Below are positions 22,383 through 35,995 of a stretch of DNA of 64,000 nucleotides, piece by piece. A program made the position numbers and the translations under genes. The notes beneath the pieces are model-generated. The model ran no database searches. It had not been told where the DNA came from and saw nothing but the letters and a program-made list of their open reading frames with translations. Source of the stretch: Rhizopus sp. PT2906 (Eukaryota > Mucoromycota > Mucoromycetes > Mucorales > Rhizopodaceae); assembly GCA_025529335.1 (NCBI GenBank), contig JAMYHX010000100.1, positions 1 through 64,000 of the forward strand, in the 5' to 3' direction. Numbering within the stretch: the first letter of the stretch is position 1; each line of letters opens with the position of its first letter.

Positions 22383-23239
22383 GATTCATGAGACTTTTGG
22401 CTGTGAGTGGCGAGATGTAGAGGGTATCCTCTATGGTGATCAGTCCTTTTTTTTTCTTTATGGGCACATTCACAAAACAAAATATCTCAGTAGTAATCAT
22501 GTACCAACTACCTTTCATTTTCTTTCTTTTTTTAATAATACATTTGATAGTGGTAGACGCATCTTAGTCCATTCACTCCATTCTATAAGTTACAACTTGA
22601 TGACATACACCTGTTACTCTTTGCTTGGAAAAGTAAAAGAAGATATAATCTTCTCAGGGGGGCTTTCTATTATCAACGCGAGCTTATTGAAAGAAGTAAG
22701 CTTGGAATATACTTGTTGTTGCTTTGATTCCAAAATATTTTCGAGCAGCTTGGGCAAGTTTTCATAAAGCTTTTCAGCATCGTTAAGCTCTTTAGTGCTC
22801 GATATTTTTCTTAGACCGCAGAGAACTCCATCAAAGAAATTGTGATTAAGTGGTCTGTGATAGTGTAGAACAAATAGTTTTATCTCAAAAGCATAAGAGT
22901 ACAGGTAAATGGAATGAGTCACTTTTTAGTCATTTATAAGCAGAGAAAGATAAAGATTCATAACAGAAGGGTGAATTGGTCTTTAAATAGAAGAATAAAT
23001 GCTATCAACTTCTACTGAATAGTGTTAATATGACACGCCATCAAATACTACAGACTACAGATAGCATGACTTAGTGCTGTGGGCTTAATACGAGGCATTA
23101 TGTTAATATCGAACAAAAAGATGCACCTTGGCGATATATAAAAGTTAATACTGGAATATATGTCCTAAAATACCAACTAAATAAAGGACGCAGCATGATA
23201 TTAATTGGCATTTCATGTTCCTGGAGCTCATTCCTTAGT

Positions 23240-23276
23240 GCTAAATCTTTTTACGCGTCACGTAAAAAGATTTAGC
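23240..23276. repeat. Perfect 16-bp palindrome with 5-nt loop
   Basis: GCTAAATCTTTTTACG, loop CGTCA, CGTAAAAAGATTTAGC. All 16 pairs match. It lies in a gene-poor stretch, so it could be a hairpin in RNA, a small element end pair or a replication-induced palindrome. Confidence 0.8.
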
Positions 23277-26111
23277 AAAGCGGCATATGATTTTCAAGGG
23301 ACGACAATGTTTACAGTTCGCTCTTTATATAAGGTAGCACTTGTGTATGGTACACACAATCTTTTTGTGTACACCACCATCTGCTCTTTAGTAAGATCTG
23401 CTTCAGTCATGTCCATAAAGATGTTCATTGTTGCTCTTGTATTGGTCCCTAAGGGATAAACAAGTTTGCACACATATTCACATATATGTTCAATTTAACT
23501 ATGGCCGTTTGTAGTGTAGTACAAGTGAATTACATCCACAAACCTTTGAAGCAATTTTCAGTAAGCGTGCACGTATTTGATTGGGAAATTGGATAAAAAA
23601 ATTTTTCTGCGAACATCTGACATACTTTGTTGGTTTACAATAGCTATATTTCCGCGTAAAATACCCTTTTTGAAGGACGGAATACAGATAATTCCTCAGA
23701 TGTCGCGTCATTTTTCTATAGCTTCATTATCATTTATAAATGGATGCAAAAGCTCAGCTCCGCGGCTTAGGAATTTTTTTAAAAAAAAGAGGAAAAATAC
23801 ACCTGATGAATTTTGATTACGATGAAGTAAGAGCAAAAATGATCAGGGGATCCCGTGTCCGTTCAAGAGAAAGAATACATTCTGCAAAGGTTAAGTAATG
23901 CTGCCATCAACAGACTGAGAAACGGAAAACCAGACTAAAACTGAGCCTTAAACACATGATATTACTTAATTTATACATCAACAAATGCATGTCAATCCTT
24001 TCTTTGGTCTTTTTAGTATTTTACTCTTTGCTTGATAATTAATAAAACGTGGCATTTGTACAACGTATAGAATTTCCAGATGATGATAGATAGCTGCAGA
24101 CAATATACAAAATTTTCGTAGACTTTTTTAACTAGAAACAGTGATAAAAGACGCGACTTTTTTGGATTTTTATTTAATTTGACTGACATAAAGCATAAAT
24201 TATTGAGAAAAGAATAAATGTAGCGTGAGGGAATATGTTGTCATAGTCTACAAGTGACTAAATCTCTAGCGTGAAATAGGGTTTTTTTTTATTTAAATTT
24301 CTTACAAAACAACAGTCGAAAAATTTTTTTTTCTTTCTTTTTCATTGTCAAAAAAAAAAGGATTTTATTTATAAGCAAATAATACAGAGATCAGTGTTTA
24401 ATAATTAGCCGAGCAGCACTAAATAGAGTAAAGTAGAGAGAAACAGCCCCTTTAGGAAGACAGCAGTAAAAGAGAGTAATACGATCCGAGGAAAAAGACA
24501 ATAGATAGTCGCTTTTTTCAAAGAGAATAAGGCAAGCCCGAATAAAGGAATGTCTACCGAAGACTGACCAGTAGATTCGAATGATTTTTTTGAACTGCAT
24601 CTACTGGTCTTTCTAGAATGGAGTCAACACACCACACAAGGCGACGACAACGACAACGACAACGACGACGACGACGATGAGTGTATGCCGGCAAGATTTC
24701 CCGCCACCATCAGGACATGTCGCTTGACTCTTCTTTTTGTTCATTTTAAACATTACATTTCTTTTCCTTTGTTATTTTATGCTTACAAATAAAAAAGATT
24801 AAAATTGTAAGAGAAAAGCAAAGAAAAGGGACCCCTATATTTGATCTTTTTGTACACTAAATTTGCTCCATCTATCGGCGATTCAAATGACCGTGCTTTC
24901 GCTTCGGTTTTCATTGGATGGCCACAATCAGTGATGAATTACCATTCTAGTTTCCCTGATATTTACGCCAATCTGCAACTGAGATACCTTTATGGAGCTT
25001 GATAAAGTACATAAGAAAGAATTGACAAATATATATATTATCTCTATACAAAACATGGCCTGTCTGTTTCAATCGCAATTGATTCGCGTTCAGAACTTGT
25101 TTTTAAAATATGACCGAATCATTGATTAGTATCTCATTAGAGATAATTGATGATTGATAATGTTTTTTACAAAGTAGCTTGCCATGAATAGAGTTGATCG
25201 ATAGTTGACTTGTTTTACACAAGCTCCGAAGGGGAATCTATATCTGTAATAAAATAATTAATGAACTTGGTTTAACCCCCCCCCCCTCTTTCTGTTCTTT
25301 GTTGCCTGATGTTAATATTATTGATATTTAACTACAAGTCTTTTGTTCGTTGTCCATACAGATTTTCCTAAAGGACTTGGACATGTTGCACAAACTCGGT
25401 CGGATTGTAAATGCTACTCTTCATTCCGGATTTACTCTAGCATTTTGCAGGATCAGGACCAGTAACTATCAGCATTTCCCCACCATCAATGAATACAACA
25501 CAGTGTGATAAGCAAAAAGTGTCTCTTGCTTTTTGGAGCATATCAATACGTGCTCAACCATTGAATGAAATGATTCTTAATTTATCTTAATAACACTAAC
25601 CGTGACCTTGGGCATATTGGAGACATTAGGCTTTGCCGCGAGCTTCCGAAACGTCAGTAACTTGAAAATTCATCTAGATATCGGAAGCGCATCATTTTCT
25701 CTCGGGGGTGTGCAGTAACACAGAGCATGAATTGCTCTTCTTATGATAACTATTCTAGAGGAAATGTAATAATCGCCATGTCCTCTCCTTACGGCAGTAC
25801 CCCGATTAATGGGCCATCTTCCCACGACGACAATTTACATACCCGACAGTGCCCAAGAGGACATACAGGTAAATCACGGATAAGCGGACAGCCTCGGAAT
25901 TATTCCAGACAACCCACCAGTGCCATTTGATCATTCGTTCTGTAACCTACAACATCAAAGTCAAGTTATTGATCACTTGGATACCTTGTTAGATACTTTA
26001 ACTCTCAAGACGATCGTGATTTATTACACGTATTACAAATAAAAATTTATTATAACATAAAGAAAAGTAAATAAGCATAAGTAATGAAGAAAGATATTGA
26101 TGTCCATTGAG

Positions 26112-29100
26112 CTAAGATTCAATTTGATAACTTCTTTTCTGTATTTCGTCTGTTTCGAGACATGGTACTTGAAGGCAGGCTAAATACAACTTATCATTCA
26201 AGTTCTCTTCAAATGAATATCTCTTTGCCAACGCTTGAAAGATCAAGACTTTTTTAATAATACTTGCTGTGATCCTGTGTTTCCTGAAATGAATCAAAGG
26301 CTGACTGAGTACTGTTACTTCCAGCTGACTTTGGAAGGCACTGGGATTATAGCTTGAAGGGATATATGATGGTAGCTCCGCATTAAAGACAAGATCAGAT
26401 AGGTAAATGCCCAAAAACGGAATACATCCGCCAAAGGGCAATTTTACTGTGATCGCGTTCTTGCCCATATTCTCTACCTGAATCTCCGTAGGTGTTTCTC
26501 CATATTCTTCTGCGACCTGTGTCATACTGTCTCGAAGATTCTTCCAGTTTTTTGTCGGTGAAGTGAACGTAGAGAGTTCTTTCAACACCTTCATTTCACG
26601 CTTGCTCACCATGGACCACGTCTTTTCGAGTCTCAAAACAGATGAAGACTGTAAACCCAAGAGTATCTGTATAAGAGTACTAAAATTACAATATAGCTTG
26701 CACTTCTATAAGAGGGAAAAAAAAAAGATATAAGTGTCCCAACTTTTTAAACATCTATTGACTTGCCTTTGCTAACCGGATGAACTTTTCTATGAGTTTT
26801 GCTCTTGTTTCAATTGGTACTGTTTGTACTATCTCACTCGACACCCATTGACAGACCGCGTTAAATCGATGAATGGCCTTCTCAACACCTCTTTCCGAAT
26901 AATCCTTCTCTCTCTCTTGCTGCTGCTTCATTCTTCTCTTTCGTGAATAAATACCAGGCTGATTGAATTGTTCACCGCTCACATCGCTATCGTCGTCATT
27001 ATAGAATTCACTTGGCAAATGTAATCCTGCAGGCATCTTGGTCCATCGGACATCAACCAGTTCTTCCCAGCTGATACCAAGTAATACGTTTCTTTCAATG
27101 AGGCAAAATTGTTGAGCGATCACCGATGTTGGATAACTTAGTAAAATCGACTGGTAGTTGTTATTTGATCTAGATGAAGTGCTGTTGGGTGGAATATCCA
27201 TTTCAGTTATTCTAGATCTCAAAGACTAGTATGAGAAAAAAAAAAAAGAAAAAAGAAAAAGAAAAAGCAAGAGATTAAATACAAAAGAGCATACATCGTT
27301 TTTCTATTTTTGTATTTACTTTATCAGAGTGCTTATTCTTGATTGCGAATTTCCATTGTTCTTTGCTTTGATTATTCACTTTATGACTAAAATAAGAGCG
27401 AACGGATGCAGCAGGACTTGGACCTGTTGAAATCGGAGGTAACGGTTTGTTGATTCTATTACTGTAGAGGCTATCTTTTTTCTTTTCTTTTTGTCTTTTT
27501 GACGCGTTTAATTCAGGATCAAAATAATCTTTGGCCGGACCATCAGCGATGGGCGTGAGATTATCGTTGGAAGGAGAAGATATCGAAGGTATAGCCAGTT
27601 GTGCATTATAGAATGACCGATGCATTCTGGCATTTTCTAGTTTTTGTTGTTCTTGTAAAGATAAATCTGCCTGTAACGCCGCATCTTCCTCCGCTTGCTC
27701 TTGCTGTAGTCGCTGCTGTAGTAGGCGGACTTCCATAAGTCTTTGATTGAGTTGCTCTGTCATATCATCTTTTTGCACCTGCTCTTCTTGTTCTTCTTCT
27801 TCATCATCGTCTTCATCTTCTTCCTCATCCTCAATACCCGATGTTCCTGGCGTCAAATAGCTTCCTATGGAATCATCTGAATCATGCTCGTTTCTGTCAT
27901 CCCCTCTCCTATTCATATAGTTTGATTCATCTATAGGTAATGAAGATGCACTCCTACTATGAGTAGATGTTTGGTATAAAGGTGTTGCTGTGGAGTTGTA
28001 GTGTGTACTTCCGATCACCACGACAGGCGCTGTTTGTTTATCCCTGATAGCTGTGTTTGCTCTGTGTCGTCTATCAACATAAATACCATGAATACGTTGA
28101 CGAATGGTGTTTTTGGATAATTTGTCCTTGACCATTTCCGTTACTCTTGCCTGTTCAAAGGTTGGAGGTGGTGGCTCAATGACCTGAACATCGGTGGATG
28201 ACGTATAATAAAGCCTCTTGAGTCGTCGAACCACTCGTTTTAGCGTCTTTATGATACGTTTATCTCTTGGAGATTGCTTTATGACTGGATGAAGAGATAT
28301 TTCGTTCAAGAACTTTGTTAAAATAATTCGAAGCTCCTTATTTGGAACAAAGTCATGCAAATAATAGTTCAGTAGCCAATGTCTGATGGTTACAAACGTT
28401 CTATCAAAGAGAGAGTACATAAACCTGTTTTATGCATATAACAGTGCCAACTTGTACCTTACACGAGTAACACATCTCTCTTCATCGTCATTTTCTAATC
28501 CCCACATGAACCTTGAGATAAGGAATTTAGCCAGTTGAATGGGTGTCATGAATATACGGTAAATAAGGAAAAAATCCGTCATGAAAGCATAATCTACGTA
28601 AGGAGACACATAAATCTCGTTGTTTACATATATTCTTTCCATATTTACCAAGAGACACTGTCATCTTTTCTATTAATTTTTCAATCGTAGCTGCCTCAAT
28701 CTCTCTCTGTTGAGGGACATCTGTGACGACTGGTTCCTGTTTTCTTGAAAATAACTCAGTTGACCAGATATGTTTTTTTCTTGCTACTGTTTCATGTTGG
28801 TGTGACTGATTGGAAGTGTTTCGCCAAATGATGCACGGACTATTATCTGATTTTACAATGTCAAATAAGGTAAGGGGATAATCCGAAAGATCTAACGGTG
28901 GGATGCCTCGATCATGACACTGTTGTTCGTGTTGTAGATGACTATGTGTTTTATCTGTCTCTATCCAGATATCACCAAATTCGCTGACTTTCGGAATCGT
29001 CGGTAGACTACAAAGGGACTCGAACGGTTTAAAGCTAACTGAGGTAATACTATCACTACTCCAAAATATTTTCGATTCCGTGTACTCTTTCACTCCAAAG

Positions 29101-29195
29101 ACCGTGGCAAGAGCTGCTCTTTCCATTCCACCGTCTGCCGTATCTTTTATGAGCTCAACTGGAATGATGGAATTAGCCCTCTTTCTTGTCGACAT
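26112..29195 (-). CDS. Ras guanine-nucleotide exchange factor (RasGEF-N plus RasGEF, Cdc25/Lte1-type)
   Basis: Five exons encode roughly 950 residues. The start MSTRKRANSIIPVELIKD (29195) is preferred to an upstream ATG at 29255, which adds only a hydrophobic leader. Order: an unstructured N terminus; RasGEF-N (about 185-270) with AFMTDFFLIYRIFMTPIQLA; a long low-complexity middle with an acidic run and a coiled coil rich in Gln and Leu; then RasGEF (about 620-930). The latter has VIAQQFCLIERNVLLGISWE, then STLIQILLGLQSSSVLRLEK and the catalytic GGCIPFLGIYLSDLVF. By family it loads GTP on Ras/Rho-type small GTPases at membranes. The last intron (26706-26766) is GC-AG. Lte1, Bud5 and Cdc25 cannot be separated by eye. 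Confidence 0.9.
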
Positions 29196-29672
29196 GGTAG
29201 TAATCAAGGGTGTAAGGAAAAAAAAAAAAAGATAAAAAAGACAGAGAGGGCACACAGTTATTTATAGTAATAATGTGGCTATGAACAAGTTTATTAAAAA
29301 TAAATAAACATTTTATCTATAATTTCCATTTGTAAACAATATTTGATATATTGTTCAAGAACGAAGGCCATCTTTCTACAGCGTTACGTGTATCCAAGGT
29401 AACGGGATCTACAGACACAAGCTATTCGTTGATAGGTGAGTATTTATATAGATGTTTTCTTTATATTTTATATTACTTCTACTTCAGTTCTTCTTGTTCT
29501 TTTGTCTTGTTCCTGTACACGATTAATATAAATCAGGTTGTCGTCTGCATACAAGTATCTCTTCTTGTTTATATGAGACACATCTAATAATGTCATGTCT
29601 TTATAGTGAAGAGGAGCAACCATTTCGCTATAACTATTATAAACAGTGAGTTTAATTCTGATGTTTCACTGT
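29196..29672. other. Intergenic, no gene accepted
   Basis: AT-rich upstream region of the RasGEF gene and downstream flank of SLS1. A short plus-strand coding-like piece (ALRVSKVTGSTDTSYSLI, near 29370-29435) is followed by an intron-like gap but has no partner exon that holds frame. I did not annotate it. Confidence 0.35.
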
Positions 29673-31559
29673 TTAATATAATAACCTAAGCAATTTAAAC
29701 TTTTCAAATAATTGACGCAAATCCTCAGCTGAATAATCTATAAACTGCCTGGCAATGAATCGAACATCAATATCACTAAAAATAAACTTGTTAGTTTATC
29801 ATACTTTATAAATCATTTTACTTGCCTTGTTAAACCAAGTACATCAATAACGGATCTCTTCTTTTCTCCAATAGCGCGACTAAACTTCATGTTTCCATTT
29901 TCTTGTACAATAAATTCAACTTGGAGTCTATTCAGCATATCGTTATCCTTTGATTGGTCATTTTTGTCAACATTCATCAATAGCTCATTGTTCACATATT
30001 CAGCCTTGATTAACTTTTGATGCACTCCTCCTTCTGAAGTGAAAGGTATAAAATTCGATACTAATTTAGCAGGTGGCATACTATTTTGCAATTGTAAATA
30101 TAGGATCCTCCTCCTTTGTATAACTTACGCATTAAAAAAGGTAGTTTGATTGCTTTTGATGAGTTCTTGAAGTGATGATATGTTTATGTCAGATGTTGAA
30201 ATAGGCTGGAGAAGGTTAGGAGTCATCTGTGCCTTTATTGAATTTCTACAGAGTAAGTGACCAAACCTGATGATAAAAAAAAGGGGGAAATGTTAATTCA
30301 AAAAGACATTATCCATGTATCAAATTTACTTTGCTTCTAAAGATATGTCCTTGTATTCTTCTTGTTTAAACGCACTTAGTAACAGTTCCTTAATATCACT
30401 CATTTGCATTGTCCTATCATGTTTGGCTTATTGTTCCTTCTTTTTTTTTTTGGGTGGTTGAACTTACTGCTGATCGGCTAGATTGATCAAGCTTGGCTTC
30501 TTATTTTCGCTATCGTTCTTCTTTTTTAATCTACTCCAGCCAAACTGTCGATCATACATAGGCATAGCCAAAGAATCATGAAAGGGAATCAAATTAAATT
30601 CTGATCCTTGATTTACTAATGTTTTATTGGCTTGTTCTAATGGTTTTTTGCTTGTCATATTTAGCTATAGAATATGAGCATCGTTGTCTTCACCATCTTC
30701 ATATGTATAAGCTAACCTCTGTCAATGTCAAGTTAAGCAATCTTTTCGCATTTTCCATAGCATGGTCCGATAGACTCGTAAAGACAAACTATAAACACAA
30801 AGAATCAATACTGAGCTCAATAGACTTTGACTGATCTACCTTGTCATTGTCCAAAGAAATGTATGATCCTGATACTTTGGAAATACCTGCTAGCACACGA
30901 GATATTTCAGAACGAAATCGACTATCTTCTAATGTTTCTATTGGCACTTGCACTTGTCCTTCGACAAGTTTCAGATGTCCCTGAATATCTCGCTTTGCAT
31001 TTTCCACTGCACTTGGCTGTCCTTCGATCAAATACCGACTCTGAGTCACGTCAATGGTCACATTCACCTTGTTGGCTTCCTCAATTTTTCGAATAGTACT
31101 ACCATTATCTCCAATGATGAAAAATAATTCTTGACGAGATGCTGGGAATTGTTCGATTATTCTCTTCTTTCTTTCTTCTCTTACTTGTTCTCTTGTCTTT
31201 ATGCCCCATGTGTTTTGCAATATAGTAGTTAACATGCTCCTTTTAGTGCTGTTCTTTTTATACATTTGCTTTGAAGCCAAATATTCGGCTAGTTGATGCT
31301 TGTTGTATGATTTATTTAACAGTGTATACAGTTTTTGATATTCATTTGTTGTTATCACTTTTTGTCTTGGTCGAAGGGATTCCATTGTGGCCAGAACGAC
31401 AGTTGAATTGTCTTCTGGATTCAAAGGTTTTTGAAGTTCAGCTACGAGCTCCTTTAGTCTTTCATCTGACAAGATCTCTTGTGTTTGTCTGCAGGATGAG
31501 ATTGAGAAACATCGTCTATGTTGTCGAATGACGATACGGTTGCTTAAACACTTCAACAT
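29673..31559 (-). CDS. SLS1: SLS1-like mitochondrial inner-membrane KH-domain protein
   Basis: Seven exons give about 520 residues. The start MLKCLSNRIVIRQHRRCFS (31559) is a typical mitochondrial presequence; an upstream in-frame ATG at 31625 would add a less basic leader. A helical region with NKHQLAEYLASKQ, then SMLTTILQNTWGIKTREQVR, matches the Sls1 N-terminal domain. A KH-like unit follows with QELFFIIGDNGSTIRKIEEA, then VNVTIDVTQSRYLIEGQ. In yeast, Sls1 couples mitochondrial transcription to translation at the inner membrane. The final intron (29776-29825) starts GCAAGT, a GC-AG intron; the acceptor frame and the ending ARQFIDYSAEDLRQLFEKFK support it. The protein is shorter than the roughly 640 residues of yeast. 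Confidence 0.8.
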
Positions 31560-32240
31560 AATGCATATTAAAAAAAGATTTTTTGACAGGCGTTGAGTGT
31601 GTATTTTTGTGAGGAAAGCAGTCACTGCCAGGTGGTCTCTGTAAGAAATCCTCCCCCTCTCTAGGCACTGATTTTAGGACGATGCATGTCGGTAGCAGGT
31701 GTCATATTTTTATTTGATGGTTAAATAAGGAAAATGTATACGTATAAGGGCGTATCTTAGCAAAAGTAAATGAAATACATAACAAATATAGTCAAGAAAA
31801 AAGAATATCATTTATTAATGCACTGTGCATGTTTTTTTAATATTGACGCGTAATTGCAGGGCATTTTGGTTGTTGATTAATCAATTTAATTAAAGGCATC
31901 AACACAATGAATTACACGCTTTTATCGTCTTGTAACAATAACGTTCAATCCACGAGTCAATCTCCGCTCTTTGAGCCGTCACACGTTAAATCTGATTGGC
32001 CGTAGAACTGTTTACTGGGAACAGAAGAGAAAAAAAGAAACTTTTTTGAGCCCTTCTTGGTCTCTTTCTTTTTTTTTTTTTTCTTTTTTTTCCTTCTTTT
32101 TCTTAATAAAAAGCTACAGGGTAATTTCAACTATTTTAGTTCATAACAAAAGTAGTGTGACTAATATATGCTCTTAAAAGATCCTGTCCTTTATTTTTTC
32201 AATTTTAGCTGACCTTTGCTTCATCTGGCTCTTTAGTCTA
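31560..32240. other. Divergent promoter region
   Basis: Shared upstream region between SLS1 (minus) and NST1 (plus). It contains a long pyrimidine tract at about 32064-32103 just upstream of the NST1 start. No gene seen. Confidence 0.4.
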
Positions 32241-35200
32241 ATGACAAAGTCCATACAGTTATCCAACAAGACGACACAACCTATGACAAATAATAACAGC
32301 AACAACAACAATAATAATAACAATAACGAGTGTACCGCTGCTTCAGCCTCCAAAAAGAAAAAGAAGAATAAAAAGAAGTCCAAATCAACTACGAGTAATA
32401 ATCAACCAAAGGCACAAACAGACATGGTTGACGCCATGATGAACCACCACGTCACTCGACACGGTGAAAGCACTTCAAAAAATAGTAGCAATAATAAAAA
32501 TAACTCAAAAAAGAACAAAAACAAAGAAGACGACAGCTTTTGGTCAAGCACGAGTAATGCAGAAGAACGACAAAAGATTCGAGAGTTTTGGCTACAATTA
32601 GGCGAAGAAGAAAGAAGATCACTTGTCAAAGTTGAAAAAGAAGCTGTACTACGTAAAATGAAAGAACAACAAAAACACAGCTGTAATTGTTCCGTTTGCG
32701 GTAAAAAGAGGTAAGGTGCTATAGCCCTTTTTTAGTTGCAAACATATTCAATATTTTCATTGTCTAGAACGGCTATCGAAGATGAGCTTGAAGTATTATA
32801 TGATGCTTATTATGAAGAATTAGAACAATATGCTAATCATCAACAACAAACTCGTGGCTCTTCTTCAGCTGCATTACCTCGCTCGATTAGTTATATTCGT
32901 GGTGGTAGAATATATCATAACGGTGATGATGATATTTTGGATGAAGATGATGATGAAGAGGAGGATGAAAAAGAAGACGAAGAAGATGAGGAAGATATTG
33001 ATATATTAGGTGATGAAGAAGATGAGGAAGACGACGAGGAGGATGAAGAGGAAGAAGAGGAGGAAGAAGACGATGACGACTTTGATGATGACGATGAAGT
33101 CATCAGTCGCCCCTCAATATCTGCTTATTCTGAAAAGAGTCGATTTGATGAATTAACTCACATTCGACACACGGCTGCAAAATCCTCTGCAAATGGTGAC
33201 CATTTTAGCTTTGGAAACAGTCTAACTGTCAAAGGTACAAACACAAAAATTTAATTTTCGTGTGTAAAAATTTTTATATGCAAGCTAACGCTTTTAGTAG
33301 GTGGTATTTTAACCGTGGCAGATGATTTACTAAAAAATGATGGGAAAAAGTTTCTTGATATGATGGAGCGTCTCGCTGAACGAAGAATGCAGAAAGAAGA
33401 CATTTCCTTGGATCAGAATAGTAATTACTTTCAAGAGGAGGAAGATGATGAGGATGGTTATGAGGATGATGAGGATGAGGTAAGTCAAATAAATCATTTT
33501 TAAAAGCAAATCATTCATTAATTATATAATCAAAAGGATACCCGTACTGAAGAACAGCGCATGGAAGAAGGTCGCCGTATGTTCCAGATATTCGCAGCGC
33601 GTATGTTTGAGCAAAGAGTGCTTGCTGCTTATAGAGAGAAAGTAGCTCAAGAACGACAACAAAGATTACTAGAGGAACTTGCAGAAGAGGACCGATTGCG
33701 AGAGGAAAGAGAAGCAAAGAAGCAATTAGAAAGGGAGCGCAAAAAGGACAAAAAAAGGTATTACCTCGTGATATATCACAGTTCCAAATGTTCTGATCTT
33801 TATCTTCATCTGCCCCAGACAATTAAAAAAACAGCAGGAGGAAGAAAGACTCGCGCTTGAAGCCAAAAAGAAAGCTGAAGAAGAAGCTTTACGTAAACAA
33901 AAAGAGAAAAAGATGGAAGAAGAGCGACAGAGACGTGAGAAGGAACGCTTAAGAAAAGAAGAAGAAAAAAGACAACGTGAAGAGGAGCGTCAGAAGAAGG
34001 AAGAAGAAAAGAAGCGAAGACTTAAAGAAGAAAAGGAGCGGGAGAAGAAGCGTAGAGAGAAGGAAGAGAAAGAACGCAAAGAAAAGGAAGAAAGAGAGCG
34101 TAAAGAAAAGGAAGAGAAAGAACGTAAAGAAAAGGAAGAAAGAGAACGTAAAGAAAAGGAGGAAAAGGAACGCAAAGCAAAAGAAGAGAAGGAGCGCAAG
34201 GAAAAAGAAGAGCATGAGCGAAAAGAGAAGGAGCAGCAAGAACAACGAAAGGCAAACAAAGAAAAAGAGCGTAAAGAAAAGCTACGTTTGGAGAATGAAA
34301 AGGTTGACGAACAAGAAAAGCCAAAGGAAGAAGCAATGGTTGTGACTCCAACTGCTACGACTGCGCCTAAACAGCCCATTATAGAAAAGCAGCCAGTATT
34401 ACCGCAGTATAGTCATATTCCTCCAGATGACTTTGAGAACAGACAACAAGTATTAATTGAAGCCCTTGTTGGATCTACCTCAAGACCTTCTAACTTTGTT
34501 GAACCCAACAACATCCAGCATTCTCTTGCTCAATTACAACTATCGCAGCCCAGTCCTCTCCCTCTTTCTCATCCGCATCATCTTCATCATCATCAACAGC
34601 AGCCTCCTTTACCACATATACAACAGCAACAACCGTTTATGCCATTATCTCGTCATTTAGGTGGGACACCCGCCTCGTTCCTTTCAACTTCACTTGATCA
34701 TACCTCACCTTTATCCGATGCTAATTCATCCGTCCTTGGATTGTTTAATAATCGATCCACTGCACCACCTTCTACATCACTCCTAACGGAAACACCTTCC
34801 ACTCGGCGATCGCTTACATCGATTGCACCTATTGGACAACCTATTCATAATGGACGTCGTTCATCTGTACAACCAGTAGGAACAATAGGATCACTACCGG
34901 ATGATGCCTTTCTAAGCGGCAAACGGACGGAAACAGAAGGAACAACTGCGCGATCCTTCTTTTCCAGTTTCCTATTTGGAGAGCCTACTAAATGTAAATT
35001 CTTTTTTATTGTATACTGTGTAGTAAACTAACATTTTATATTAGATCATAATAACACGTCACCTCCTCTCGTGATGTCCCATGACTATGATACCAGGCTG
35101 GCTCAGGACAATAGAAGATTTTCAGGCGATGGACAGCAACAACAACATACTCCTGGCTGGACAAATGGTAATTATTCATTTTTTTTTTGGTTCATTTTTA

Positions 35201-35705
35201 TCTTATATATTTCTATATAGCATGGACAGCATCCTCACTACTAACAGATAATGTGCATGGTAAACTGTTTGGTGATGCATTGGTAAGAGTGTAGTCTTTA
35301 AACAATGAAAAAATTTTTTGGCTAATAAGCTCTATGAACACTATATAGCCGGACCGCACAGCCATGACTTTGGAACGAGTGAAAGTGGCGTATCAAAAGC
35401 TAAATGAGATCACACAAGTGAAAATGTTTACAGGATACCACACACTTGTTCAACTACACCGTATGATGAATGATCTATATATTGACTTTCCAATTGATAT
35501 TCGAGAACTATACGAAATACTTTGCTCTCCTTTGAGCGGATTCCGATGCTTTCATCACGGTCAACACGGTATTGTTGTCTTATATGACAATAGCAGTATG
35601 GCAAGCACAACAAACTTTTCTTCACCGCCACATTCTTCATTACTATTACCATCACATCCACCCCCTTCTTTGCAACCCGGCAATAATCCTCCTTTATTCT
35701 CATAA
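32241..35705 (+). CDS. NST1: Stress response protein NST1
   Basis: Eight exons splice in phase into about 1,000 residues with the NST1 architecture. The N terminus is Asn-rich and Lys-rich. A conserved helical region follows ([20 protein letters not shown], then [21 protein letters not shown]), with the block [21 protein letters not shown] long acidic run comes next (residues about 215-280), then [21 protein letters not shown] very long charged coiled coil of Glu/Lys/Arg repeats spans about 33850-34330, and a Pro/Gln/His-rich tail ends with [17 protein letters not shown]. Yeast Nst1 affects salt tolerance, and fission yeast Nst1 is a processing-body component, so RNP-granule function is likely. 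All introns obey GT-AG. The opposite strand gives long meaningless Ser-rich and Phe-rich frames. Confidence 0.9.
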
Positions 35706-35995
35706 CGGAATAAAATCTTGTACTTTATAATAAAGATATAAATTGCATATTTACATGAAGCAAGATGATTTTTTGCACAAGTTGCTTTCTTAAAAAGACG
35801 ATATTATGAAAGCCAACAAGGCCGACCGAGATATTATTAGCTTTTATTTCGTTAAAGCATAAACATACTATTTTTCTATACGTTCAATACACATAATGTC
35901 AGTTGATGAGAGAGTGAGATGTGATTACCAGAAAAAAAAAGGGGGGGAACAAACGACTTTATACACAAACTTTTTATTATTTACTAAAATATTCT

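Larger units (their letters stand above)
21825..26111. other. Gene-poor, repeat-rich island
   Basis: No convincing intact gene in about 4.3 kb. Visible items are a diverged tandem duplication (22189-22260 and 22313-22382), a perfect 16-bp palindrome (23240-23276), a GAC/AAC triplet run (about 24643-24680) and a C-run near 25267. Minus-strand frame 22614-22922 and plus-strand frames 23205-23459 and 25727-25930 look only partly coding-like. At 25760-26040 a plus-strand frame interrupted by one stop reads plausibly (IIPDNPPVPFDHSFCNLQHQ, then HLDTLLDTLTLK) and may be a gene relic. Confidence 0.4.

Noticed and set aside
23205..23459. 84-codon plus-strand frame including the palindrome
   Set aside because: Its composition is not coding-like and the hairpin lies inside it; no homologue recognised.
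29351..29587. Coding-like piece with a possible intron and downstream exon
   Set aside because: The best splice does not keep a consistent frame and no family was recognised.
32915..33103. Minus-strand poly-Ser frame opposite the NST1 acidic run
   Set aside because: It is the mechanical antisense of GAT/GAA codons; no start context or family similarity.
33949..34379. Several overlapping frames on both strands in the NST1 coiled-coil region
   Set aside because: Low-complexity AAG/GAG repeats keep all frames open; only the NST1 frame splices to conserved exons.
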